Positions 12,423 through 23,016 of a stretch of DNA of 64,000 bases are shown here, in pieces. Location: contig JAPEIS010000012.1 of the NCBI GenBank assembly GCA_029531795.1, forward strand, positions 496,001 through 560,000, given 5' to 3'. The stretch is from Sclerotinia nivalis. Lineage: Eukaryota; Ascomycota; Leotiomycetes; Helotiales; Sclerotiniaceae. Numbering within the stretch: the stretch's first letter is position 1; every line of letters starts with the position of its first letter. Made by a program: the position numbers and the translations under genes. Under the pieces are notes generated by a model. It saw only the letters and a list, made by a program, of their open reading frames with translations, was not told where the DNA came from and made no database searches.

Positions 12423-14111
12423 ATGGGCCTCTTTTCACGCAAAGAAAAGACTTCTTCTTCGAACTCTTCATCATCAAGAACAAATTCTACACAATTAACT
12501 GAAGTTCAATCTTTTCGTTCCTCACAATCATCCCTTAAATCGCCTTCCACTCCCGGTTTCTCAAGAATGTCTATCCCCACCATACCAAAGATCGCATTAC
12601 CCAAAGCACCAGATCCAAATGTAGATCCAGCTGGATATTTGAGGAGTATTGGTGCTGTGCGGGAAAGATGTGGTATCGTACTGGAGAAGGCAAAGAAGAA
12701 TGATTTGAATCACTTCGAAGTTGATATGGGGAGATTCAAAGACACTACAAAGTTTGTCGTCTCAATAATCAAGGTATTTATTCATTCACATCTGCACTAC
12801 ACAGGTTTGAGAGATCTCATTCTAATATTTGTTGCGATTGCAGCGCGATTTCGCACTCGATTACAACACCATTCCCCCACATGGTCGCTGGCAACATTTC
12901 AACGTAGGAGGCATTGACAGAATTGGAGAACTCTTAGGAAGCTGGCCAAGTCAAGTTGATCCTTCCGAACAATGTCGCCGAGTCCTCGATCTCTTCCTCG
13001 TATCTGTCTTGCTCGATGCTGGTGCTGGTACCTCATGGAAATATAAGAGTGTAGAGAATGGTCGCACATATAGAAGAAGTGAAGGCTTGGCAATTGCTAG
13101 TTTGGAAATGTTCAAGGCTGGTACTTTCAGTAGTGATCCAGCACAACCACACCAGGTTGATGCGGATGGATTGTGCAGATTGACAGTGGAGATTATGAGT
13201 TCAGGTCTACAGGTCACCGAGCAAAATCCGATTGCGGGTTTGGCAGGAAGAACTGGTTTACTGGTTAAACTTGCTAAAGCCTTGCGAAATCCTTCGTTGT
13301 TTGGTGCAGATGCCAGACCTGGAAATATGCTAGGTATGTCTTTACAACGTTTAGGAGTACTATGGTCTAACATTCACAGATTACCTTATCTCTCACCCTT
13401 CCACACAAGCCGCATCCGTACCAATCGTTCCTTTACCTACCTTGTGGAGTGTCTTGATAGATGGTCTTGCACCAATCTGGCCAGCCTCCCGCACAGAAGT
13501 TGACGGCACATCTATCGGCGACGCATGGCGTTTAAGCACTATGCCCGCAGATGCTACAACCCCTCTATGGGAGACAATCGTTCCCTTCCACAAGCTCTCC
13601 CAATGGCTTTGCTACTCTCTTATGCAACCAATGACTAAACTCATGAATATCCATTTCGCCGGAGCGGAATTATTAACTGGTTTACCCGAATATCGAAATG
13701 GTGGTCTATTCATCGATACTGGTGTATTAACACTAAGGAGAGATGAAACAAAAAGAGGACTAGAAGCATTCCATCGAAATGCAGAAAGAGAAGGCAAACC
13801 AAGTTTGGAAGTCGTCCCAATGTTCACACCAGATGATGATGTAATTGTTGAGTGGAGAGCTGTGACCGTTGGGTTCCTAGATTTGTTATTGGACGAAGTC
13901 AATGCTAGTCTAGGACTTTTTGGTCAAGATAAACTGTCTCTACCACAAATGTTGGAGGCTGGCAGTTGGAAGGTATGTTACATTCATTCCTCTCCTATAG
14001 AACACCAAATACTAATGAAACAAATAGGGAGGTAGAGAAATGGCCGAAATCTCGCGACCAAATACTCAATGTCCACCCATTGCCATCCTCAGTGACGGAA
14101 CAGTCTTCTAA
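12423..14111 (+). CDS. URC4: Urc4-like DUF1688 protein (uracil catabolism)
   Basis: Predicted exons are 12423-12773, 12844-13333, 13380-13972 and 14028-14111. All three introns are short GT..AG (70, 46 and 55 nt), the phases agree, and the product is about 505 residues. After a Ser-rich leader of about 50 residues, the conserved DUF1688 body begins at DPAGYLRSIGAVRERC. It continues through RDFALDYNTIPPHGRWQHF, VSVLLDAGAGTSWKYKS, RRSEGLAIASLEMFKAG and GLAPIWPASRTEVDG. The last exon gives the family-typical end PPIAILSDGTVF. DUF1688 contains Urc4, needed for the alternative (URC) uracil degradation route in yeasts such as Lachancea kluyveri. Its biochemical step is not settled. No other URC gene is adjacent, so the pathway role is inferred from family only. 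The gene appears intact. Confidence 0.93.
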
Positions 14112-16660
14112 TTCTTTCGTCGATTCACTTCTTACTCGCCTTGCCCTTTTTCGCATGCACTACTTATTTTCAAACTACTGGCTAGGGTTTACGACGAAAT
14201 GAAAAATGACATATGCGGGTTGTTTACCTTCTATTCTTCTTCGTTTTGTCTGCTTTGCTTGCACTTGCCCTTGCACTTACACAAACGAGAATTTATTGAA
14301 AAGATATTCGAACTACGCCTGGATACCCTTTTGCGACTGCGCTGCCTGCGATGCCTGCGATGCGAGCGAGATTTTAACTTTGGTTTACTACTACTTGGCT
14401 ATCTGGTTTGCCTAAATACTTTTTTTTTTTTACAATACATTACATTACATAAAATTAAAAGGCACATATTGGATGGAGGAACGGACATGGCAAATGATTG
14501 AGGGATGATTTGAATGGGTGGATAGGAAAATTCCGGATCGGAGATTGTGTGTGATTAGGGGCGGCGGCGGTGGTATTCTGGATCATCTTTCTAGATCATT
14601 GTGTTATTGAGCTGTAGGTTTGGATGGATGGATGGATCGATGGATGGATCGATGTATCGGTTGGATTGGAACGGGTGAATGTACTACTTGGATGTTTATG
14701 GAATGAGATTGGGATGAATAGATGGTCGGGTGTTTCGGTCTGGATTATGCGTCGCGACGGCTTAATCAAACATGATTGGGAAATAGCTCCAACCCTACAT
14801 AGGCATGGAAGAGAATAATTGAATATCTGATAAATCCTTTCTTTTCTTTCATTCCTCATTTATCTGTTGAAATGTTCCAGGCACAGCGCGGACAAAAGTA
14901 CTTGGAAGTTTCCCTGCATTTCGCGTTCCCGTTATGACATTGCAATTTATAAGTCGGTCTGAGTTTGTCACATCACGTCGTATCTCCACTATCACTACAC
15001 TATTCAAATTAGCATGTCACTCATCGTCAGCATCATCACTTGAGCATGGTGAATTGATTTGCATATCCCGTTAACTCGGCCTCGGCAAAGCTGTCTTGAA
15101 AGCGATGGAGATACGTCTTTATTTGGAAGTTAATGGTGAATACTCCACGCGCTCGATTCTCCACTGGAACTCATGGGCCGAAGTATGATAATACTGCCTT
15201 GTGAAATTCTCATTGTTCATTCCACATATCCATGTTTCTTATTCTTAGGATTCACGCGATTAACGAATTGACTGCACACATGGTTTACACTCTCCAATAT
15301 CCACTTCAGATTTGACAATCAAATAGTCTTTCAGGCTTAGAGGTTCAGCTGCTAGAAGGGTATTTTGGTGTGCAATTTATCTTGTAAAGCGCGTGGGCTT
15401 CTTCTCTAGTGAAAATGCAAGTAGGGCTCATTCGGGCGTATCTCAATATCTAAAATGTTGAGCTTGGGGAATTTACAGCGCTAATCAGGGAATCACGCCA
15501 CTTAAATTGGAGTATTATGAATATTTTTTTTACCCGATCGGGAAATCCTTGCGAATTGTGTACCAATGTAGGAAGCATTTTCGGCAATTTTTAGGTTTTG
15601 ACTTTCTTCTGTGAAAAAGTTTATAGTTGATCAGAATTTAGAGTAGTATAGATCAACAAATTCGCGAACTAGCCGGATAGGATCAGCAACGGGTCCATAG
15701 TCTCGGAGATATGGTGGGGACCTCGAAGAGAGTTCATACCATCTGCCATGTTGGCGGGCATAGCCGGTCTAGACTAGTGCTAGGACATGTGAAAACCAAG
15801 TGGAATGAAAATGGGATGGGTGGACATAGGAGATCGCCTATGGGATTGGGCGCTTAAATTTTGGATTGAGACAAGGGGTCTGAGGGCGCAATATTACATG
15901 ATGGGCTTTACGTGGGGGTTTTCGACAAAGGTTTTGGGATTCGGGATTATGACGGGTTGTCGGGATAAGATCTATGGTATGTTGATAGGGGTTGTGAATG
16001 AGATGCCCTGTATGCGACCTTTTACGCGACTAGGGTACGCACGCGCATGGGCCTGGGCTTGAAGGATTGGGTTATGCCTGATGCATGGACACGAGTGTGG
16101 TCTGGGGAGATAAGACTGCTGGGGTCGGAGCACAAGTTGCGAACCCAGCTAAGGTCCAAGAAAGACTTACGCGATGTCTCGTTACTTAAGAAACTGCTAC
16201 TGCCTACTTGCATTATAGACATTCGAAGATGACGTGCAAGTGGAAACCGGAATCAACGGATTGGAAGTTGAAATGAGATTCTGATCGACAACAAGCATCC
16301 TCTCATCTTGGTAGTAAACGAGATTAAGTGGCACATGCACTCGGGTCTGATGCCGGTTTTTGCATGGAAAACAGACGGGGCGCATGCTACACACGTGGGA
16401 TGTACATGGGTTAAACGTGGTCGAGGCGTGATAGGGGCTTGGGAACGTGTGAAGAACGTGGGATAAACGTGGGATGAACGTGGGCAAAGTTCCTGATAGT
16501 CCGGACAGCCATTCGACTTTCCATTCCTGAATTCAATTGCTATATTCGAATTGTTTTAGAGATTCAAATCGTTTGAGATTTCAAGTAAAGTACAATTTTT
16601 GATTAATTTCTCTATTAAACCAAATCTAGTTTCTCAACAATCTAAGCTTCAAATCGCAAT
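14112..16660. other. Gene-poor region with short GGAT-type and ACGTGGG-type repeats
   Basis: About 2.5 kb between the URC4-like gene and the intronless orphan. It holds a GGATGGATC-type imperfect repeat at about 14624-14660. A cluster of (A)ACGTGGG motifs lies at about 16393-16485, with at least five copies at irregular spacing. These could be promoter elements for a divergent transcript or a decaying minisatellite. No gene could be supported; the frame at 15805-16062 (Trp/Met/Gly-rich) looks like chance. Confidence 0.5.
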
Positions 16661-18706
16661 TTAACTCCAAGTAGTTTCCGACAAATCATCGCGAGCTCTA
16701 TCACAGTTGGACTTTCCCCTGTGAGTGTAGCAAAGACCCGCCACCCCGGCGGCCCACATGGCCCCACATTCCCACATGACAATCGCCAGGTCCCATAATT
16801 CTATAATCTTCTGCCCATGGGGGTAAGCTAGTTCGGCAGCGAGGACGGCACCCACGTATTCACTCTCAAAAGGTAGCTGATCCGCTCCTTTCACGTAGGC
16901 AAGAACTGGGCTTACAAGGAGGTCAATGACTGCTTGAGTTTCCGGCAGTGGATTTGAGGAAAGAAGAGATTGGAGCCGCGCCTCAGCGTTGGCGAGTGGA
17001 CGTTCACTACGCTCGACCTTGGTACCACACGCTCGAAAATGCTCCAATGATGGCCTTTCTTCCGGGATTGTTGCGGCGATCCCTGTGTTGACAGTATCCA
17101 AATCAGTTCGGCCCAGGAGGGAAATAGGTCGGTGGCGACAGTTGGCAAGCTGCCACCAGTGAGTGAACAAAATGCAAAGAGCGGCTGGGTTGTATGGATC
17201 GTTATCGCGATACCAGATCATCGCTCCCAGTAAACGAGAGTAAACTTCGGCCAGCAGTTCCTCCGCAAACGACCCGCCTGTCAGTGAAGGGATGATGTTG
17301 CTAATCTCTCCACATGCTATATCAGCTCCCATATCGATCCAGTCATGCGCTACGCATCCCAGGCCGGCCATTGCCGCCATTTGCTCTCCGCCACCGGCAT
17401 CATAATAGACATGACAGAACACGGCATCCGCGAGCTTATAACGGGCTAATCGGGCGAGATCTTTCCAAACGACTATACACGGTCGGGATCCAACTGGGTT
17501 GGTATCTTCAATGATGGCCTTCTGGCGTAAGCATGAATAGTTGCAGCCTTTGACTATCCGAATATCGGTGATATGGGGACCGGCTGACACAGCGGTTTCA
17601 GCAACAGCAGCAACTTCGGCGTAACTAAAAGCTAGTTTTTCCGCCATCTCAGGGCTGTCTTTGCCAATTGAATAATCAAGGACGAAGGCCGAATCCATGA
17701 TTGCCCACAGACCAGAGATAGAACCCCCGTAGACACCGCGATTGTAGCCCACTGCCATAGAGAAGATACTGGTGTTGAGTAGCGGGCCCTCGCAATCCTC
17801 CCGGGCAAGGACATCAACAGCAGCACGGTCAGTTGAGAGTGCCACGCCGCTGAGTTTCGGTGGGAGAGGTTTCCGGGCAGAGCACCAGGAGGGCAGGACC
17901 ACCTCGTGCACCTCGGCGAAAGCGAGACGTTCTGGGTTTCCGGTCGCTATCACCTTATTGCGTGCGGCCAAGAGCTCTGAAGCATCTGAAAGCAACCCTA
18001 GGGCACAATCGACGGCGTCTGCAACACGTGTATTGCGCATCCGAGAGATATCGCTAGCAGCGCTCACAACTCCCCCGGTTTGAGGGCTATCGACACGACG
18101 AGCCAAGGCAACAGTCGTAACCAGCGTTTTAGTTTTCTCTAAATATTTTTGAGAAAACTTACTAGATCCCGGATCTACAGGGGAGATGCCGTGAGTCTTT
18201 AGCGACCAACAGGGAGCTCCAAGTGGGAATTGCATGGTGGCCCCTTCTCCAATGACTTGAATGGCTTCCCACGTCGAAGAAAGTCGGACGGTGGCTGCAT
18301 GGTCTGCAGCTGAGGACTCATTGGTGCGCTCAGCCCAATGGGATACGACAGGTAGGCAATCAAAAGCAGGCGAGCGACTGAGACCACCAGTGACGATTAG
18401 CCCCGGCAGGAGGTCCGACAAGGGCTGGCGCACATCCTGTTCGGCGGCAGGCAACCTAATCTCCCTAGAACTGGAGAGGATCCGATCAAGTTTGGTCTGG
18501 TATTCTCTATTTGGCTTTTGTATGTGGGAAGCCCTATTGTATCTCGGTTCTAATGGCGAGATCTCTGCTGTGTTTGTAATAAAATCGGTGAAGTCCCGAC
18601 AAGTCATCCGTTCGCTAAATGATCGCTGTCTAGCAGCTCGCGGGTCTTCGAGCCCGCCATTGGCAACTGATTCGGTGAGGACGTCTGACCGGGCGTTGTA
18701 AGGCAT
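16661..18706 (-). CDS. Intronless 681-residue protein of unknown function
   Basis: A single open frame of 681 codons without introns. It is visibly more GC-rich (by eye around half G+C) than its AT-rich surroundings. I do not recognise the family. There is no signal peptide and no convincing membrane segment. The N-terminal third is polar. The C-terminal 350 residues are Ala-rich and look all-helical, with possible conserved blocks such as KGCNYSCLRQ, GLGCVAHDWIDMGADI, NNIIPSLTGGS-like and RDNDPYNPAALC. The Asp-rich helices interrupted by a DWIDMGADIACGE block faintly recall a terpenoid-cyclase-like fold. No DDxxD plus NSE pair is clear, so I do not assign that function. The intact length argues for selection. 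Composition and lack of introns leave room for transfer or retroposition. Confidence 0.7.
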   Translation of the reverse strand: MPYNARSDVLTESVANGGLEDPRAARQRSFSERMTCRDFTDFITNTAEISPLEPRYNRASHIQKPNREYQTKLDRILSSSREIRLPAAEQDVRQPLSDLLPGLIVTGGLSRSPAFDCLPVVSHWAERTNESSAADHAATVRLSSTWEAIQVIGEGATMQFPLGAPCWSLKTHGISPVDPGSSKFSQKYLEKTKTLVTTVALARRVDSPQTGGVVSAASDISRMRNTRVADAVDCALGLLSDASELLAARNKVIATGNPERLAFAEVHEVVLPSWCSARKPLPPKLSGVALSTDRAAVDVLAREDCEGPLLNTSIFSMAVGYNRGVYGGSISGLWAIMDSAFVLDYSIGKDSPEMAEKLAFSYAEVAAVAETAVSAGPHITDIRIVKGCNYSCLRQKAIIEDTNPVGSRPCIVVWKDLARLARYKLADAVFCHVYYDAGGGEQMAAMAGLGCVAHDWIDMGADIACGEISNIIPSLTGGSFAEELLAEVYSRLLGAMIWYRDNDPYNPAALCILFTHWWQLANCRHRPISLLGRTDLDTVNTGIAATIPEERPSLEHFRACGTKVERSERPLANAEARLQSLLSSNPLPETQAVIDLLVSPVLAYVKGADQLPFESEYVGAVLAAELAYPHGQKIIELWDLAIVMWECGAMWAAGVAGLCYTHRGKSNCDRARDDLSETTWS

Positions 18707-21272
18707 TTGGAATCGATCAGAATCTTGGATTTGAAAGGGTAGAGGGCAGTATTTTGTTGGATTGATCTATTGATCTATTTATTACTCGTTATTTTCCTTG
18801 ATTTCTTTTCTTGCTTCTAACTCCAGTATTTATCCTTTTTTTTCTACTTTCTATTACATCAATGATACCATTATGCAGGACGAGTTGTAATCACTCGTAC
18901 GTCATACAAGTGGCCACGTCTGTGTATGTGGACACCACGCGTAGCTACGCACAGCCAAGCTGGAATGCCAAACGACTTTGTCCGAGCTGTACTTATGCTC
19001 CTCATCTCTGTTCCTGAATACATCAGACAGTTTTTGACGCACGACTTACTCATTTCCTGCTGTGGTGCATTGAGTCGACTTTGCACTTATATTGTGATTG
19101 ATCCTGCTCCGTGAAGGGGCTTTTTTATACCGGGGCCAATGCTGCTGGCAGTACTAGTAATGTAAAGTTTTTATGCACTGACATTCAGCCTAATGATGTT
19201 GCATATTTTTTCTGCAATCTTATACCAATTCATCTAGTCGCATCTCATTTTCATCTAGCCCATCTAGATTCATGTCAAGTCAGCCAATTAATCGCTCTCT
19301 ATGTCCTCGGTAGTCTGGTTCTCTACAGCCCGCCATATTCTTTGCTCTGCAGCCACCCGTTCCCCATGACTCATTTGAGCTATTATGGCGGTAATTTTGT
19401 CCCGCTGGCAGTTTGGATTTAACAGGTGTGTGAGATGGGGCGCATAGATGAAGCTGTCGCCGCTAGTTTGTGTCATGGTATTTTTACACTTGTCGGTTTT
19501 GTCGTTGTACTTCTAATCGTCGAGAATCGGGGCGAAAAGTATGCAAAGATGGTTTAGAGCTAGTGCAAGAGATTTTTTACAGGATTGGGGTTCCAGATAC
19601 ATACCCAGATCTAGATACTGGTTTCTTCAGTAGCGAGGATGAAGTCAATTTGTGATGTATAATCTTTGGAGTTGGATACTTGCTTTTACTTATATATTTA
19701 CATTTATTTGGATATTTGATTCATTTCAAACATTTAAGTATTTTGGATATTTACTATCTTTTACGCATTCGTATTCACTTAGGCATTTACATACCCTCAA
19801 ATATCGAAATACACTTCAGACATTCAGATCTATTTTAACATTTAAATTCCTCCGGATATTTAGATACGTTTGGACATATACAATCCCTTAGACATTTGCA
19901 TTCATATAAAGAAATATCCCCTCTACTGTTGTTAGCGGATGTTTTCGCTTGTGATTTATACCTACTACCATCATTCTTGTTTTCATTTCTGGAAGATAGA
20001 AGATGAAGCAAGAGCCTGGGTGCTCAGGAGCTGGAGGAGATAGCTTGTCTATTTATTGCCATGGATTAGCCAATATTGACTCGACTCAGCACAGGACTTC
20101 CAAAGGAAGATTCTTTTTACGGAGGTAAATGGGTTGATTTTTGTCTCACTAACCCTGGCAAGAATTAAATTTCTATTAGCAGAATAAATTTAGTTGGTGG
20201 CAAAATCAAGGCGGTGAGATGAAAGTTAGCCCACATACCTCCGTAGATTTGCATCAGTGGGGTAACAAGTACCAAACGAAGGAATGTAATCGGCATTTGT
20301 GATCTTGAAGTTGGGTAATTGGTGGAATACAACGGTCCTTATCAAGTATTATATACTGGTTTAGGAATTGATCATCGTTCTCTTATGTATGAATCCAAAA
20401 TAAGCGATCCGTTCGATCGATTCGCATATCGCCATTTCAGATATGTCGGAGCATTCTGAAGTCTGGGTCTTTCAATAGGACCATTTTGGGGATGATAATC
20501 CGTAATTGTATTTTCTGTATGGTTGGTTTGTCTTCGATTTCTTTTGATGTTATTTTTATTGCTGATACTGCTTTATATTGCGAATTCCTAATATTAAATT
20601 TTGGTGATTGATTAGTATCCTCAACTTCACTATCAGAGATATCTCATTATTACTTTGGCAACAACCAAAATTAACAATGATGATATATAGATGGAAAGAA
20701 ATATATAACCCCGCCTTAGAAGTCTTCGTTCATTCCAAGGGTTTATATAATGCTTTAACGTTCTTTTGCTCTATCCAAGCATAGAGATCTTCCCGTTCTC
20801 TCCGGTTCAGCCCACATTCATCCATCTTGAGACATATTTACCACATGGTGTAAATCATTAATGATGCTCTATTGAAATATATCTTTATACTCAGAAAGAT
20901 GGAAGAACAATTCGATTCCTTACCCAAAAACCTTGGCAGTATCGGAGGGGAGGTTCAGAGTAGGGAATAAATGTACTTGTAGTCTTATGTCCTTTTGATC
21001 ATATTCACCACATTTGCCTACTACCAAACATTTTTCATTGTGATGGGAGTGGTGACACCAAAGACAGTAAGTGTTTGAGAGGTATATTTGTGGGGTTTAA
21101 TCCTGCAGATCAGCAAGCCAATTTGTAGGGGAGATTGTAGCATTCGGGGTTTCTGTCCTTATTTAGTATTGCTGTATCGTTATTCGCCACTGTTGGTTAT
21201 TTTCAATCATAAGTTCTTATAATGATGGTTTCTTATTTTTGTTACTTTCTATTTCTTTACAATGTTTCTTCT
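18707..21272. other. AT-rich gene-poor block with degenerate repeats
   Basis: About 2.6 kb without a supported gene. From 19670 to 19900 there is a degenerate tandem pattern built on GGATATTT and CATTTA words, recurring every 15-35 bp. It produces a spurious Tyr/Phe-rich frame. A minus-strand frame at 19476-19288 (ERVAAEQRIWRAVENQTTED) and a plus frame ending at 19655 (DTYPDLDTGFFSSEDEVNL) are more protein-like than chance. They are isolated and cannot be assembled into a gene. Confidence 0.4.
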
Positions 21273-21633
21273 TATCACGAGATAGTACGATCACGGAGCA
21301 CGTTGAAGGGATCGGAGAGAAGATGGTTATAGTGAAGTGTTAGAGTTAAAGTGTGTCTTGAATGAGAATTTGTATTGAATGACCTGCTCTCGATCTTAAG
21401 GATCGTGGGTGGTATATATAGACTTAATAGAAGCTATCTAGCCGACGAGAAGCATCAATTAGGCTAGGCTTCGATCTGTATGATATCAGGAGAGGGTTGA
21501 CGATCGTAAGGATCGACAAGATCTAGAAGAGCCTGATAACTAATGTGAAATGAGGGGTATAATGATCGTGGAGTATGGGGTGATCGTAGATCACCAGTTA
21601 TGTGAATCAGGTATCATGTGATTACCCGTGACA
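21273..21633 (-). mobile_element. Solo LTR, 361 bp, with perfect 5-bp target-site duplication
   Basis: Read on the minus strand, the element starts TGTCACGGG and ends GTGATA. This is the TG..CA LTR form with the terminal CA changed to TA. It is flanked on both sides by CTTCT (21268-21272 and 21634-21638), a perfect 5-bp target duplication expected for LTR retrotransposon insertion. Inside, on the minus strand, is a TATA-like promoter (TCTATATATACCACCC), followed by a GATCC/GATC-rich leader typical of an R-U5 region. No internal gag/pol coding sequence accompanies it, so it is a solo LTR left after recombination. The family cannot be named from sequence alone. Gypsy-type is likely by the 5-bp duplication and TG..CA ends. 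Confidence 0.85.
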
Positions 21634-21977
21634 CTTCTCGATTACGGTAGGCCCCCTGAGCTGAACCTACCGAGGGCAACACTACACCGTCTCCTCTCCA
21701 TCCGAACAGACCATAGCGATTTCGCATAATACCACAACCACTTCAAGCACATTGATACCGAACTAGAATATTCATACGAATACAACAAAACTCCAGAACA
21801 TTTAATTCGTTGTTGTCAATCTACCCAGTACTTTTGTAGATAACCGTTACAATCATTACAATCTTCCAGAACAATATAAAAAGACTTTCAATATTTGATA
21901 TATTTTCTTTTTCAACTATATATCTTCCAGAAATTCCTCAAGGAAATCCAAAAAAAGGGATTGCGAAACCGACTTCT
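21634..21977. other. Spacer between two LTR-like elements
   Basis: A 344-bp stretch with no open frame of note. It contains an imperfect inverted pair near its left side (GGTAGGCCCCCTGAG... ACCTACCGAGGGC) and repeated CTTCCAGAA words. It could be leftover internal retrotransposon sequence, but nothing identifies it. Confidence 0.4.
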
Positions 21978-22190
21978 TATCACGGAGGCGGCAGGCAGGA
22001 TAACAGGTATAACTTTTATTAATAAGATATAATTTAAAGAATTACAATTCTACAAAAAGAATGATTCCTTAAATACATTTGTACATAACGCTAGCCCCGA
22101 CAGGGGCTAACCTACACATAACCGAGGGCCGATCCTCATGGATCGGAAACCCGGCGGTCTCCGTATACCCTATACAGGGACCCTGTGACA
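21978..22190 (-). mobile_element. LTR-like element, 213 bp, copy 1 (minus orientation)
   Basis: Read on the minus strand it begins TGTCACAGGGTCCCTGTATA and ends CGCCTCCGTGATA. It is exactly the same length as, and clearly homologous to, the element at 43518-43730. The two share the GC-rich hairpin block GTATACGGAGACCGC, the AACATGTATTTAAGGAA-like middle and the TCTTATTAATAAAAGT block. Many differences are C/T or G/A transitions. The interior carries inverted repeats (GCTAGCCCCGACAGGGGCTAAC; CCGATCC..GGATCGG). Flanking 5-mers do not match, so this copy lacks an obvious target duplication and may be recombined or eroded. Confidence 0.75.
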
Positions 22191-23016
22191 GCTTTCTTTA
22201 TTATAATAATAAAAATATATTACAAATCAATTTAAATAGAATAGAAAATCTAAAATCGAAAAGTATTACAAAATAGCATCTGCAATCTATACAATTGAAT
22301 AGCTTTTTAGATTTATAAAAACAGAATAAATGAAAACCAATCGACGAAAATATATTTTGATATCTGTATATAAATACTCTTAGATTAGCCCGTCTTTATA
22401 CCCTTCGGGAGATGCGGGACCCCACAGGGTCCCCAGGACGTAAAATACCATCATCATCATCATCCATTTGGGATCAGAGCGTATTTGTATAGCTTACAAA
22501 CAATGATCTTATAGGTGGGATCGAAGATAAGAAAATCGTTTTCGTCGCGATCTGCTCCTGATGCAGAAGACAGGATCGAGGGATTGGGATGGCATGGATT
22601 GGAAGACATCACATCGACGAACACCCTTTGGCAGTGGTATTGAAGAAAGAGGATGTATGAAGGTTTGAAGAAGCCCCCTTCTCGATATCCACCCCTATCA
22701 CATCATCTCATCATATTCACTCTCGTCTCGTTACGCGCTGTACCAGAGGAACGCGTTGCACATCCTCCCTCGCTTGCTCGCGAGACGCGATGCGACGCGT
22801 TTGTTTTGAGATGGGGAGCGAACGTAAAGGGGGAGGGAAAGGAGGGGGGGAAGGAAGGGTAAAAGCGGCGAGGCGGGGGGGCCAATCACGATAGCGGGCA
22901 AGTCGGGGCAAGTCGGGGCGAGTCGACCCGCCTTGACAATGGAAGAGTAGGAGCTCAATCAAGCTGCCTCAGAAGATAATACTTGATATTATGTCAACTC
23001 GATCTTGTGCTACGCT
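22191..23016. other. Intergenic region, AT-rich then GC-rich
   Basis: The left half is AT-rich and ends with another GC-rich hairpin (GGGACCCCACAGGGTCCCC, about 22420). This resembles the GGGTCC palindromes of the adjacent LTR-like element and may be a further fragment of that family. From about 22730 to 22940 the DNA turns GC- and G-rich. Overlapping frames there on both strands are compositional artefacts. No gene is supported. Confidence 0.45.

Noticed and set aside
19652..19891. Tyr/Phe-rich plus-strand ORF
   Set aside because: Encoded by degenerate GGATATTT/CATTTA repeats; not a plausible protein.
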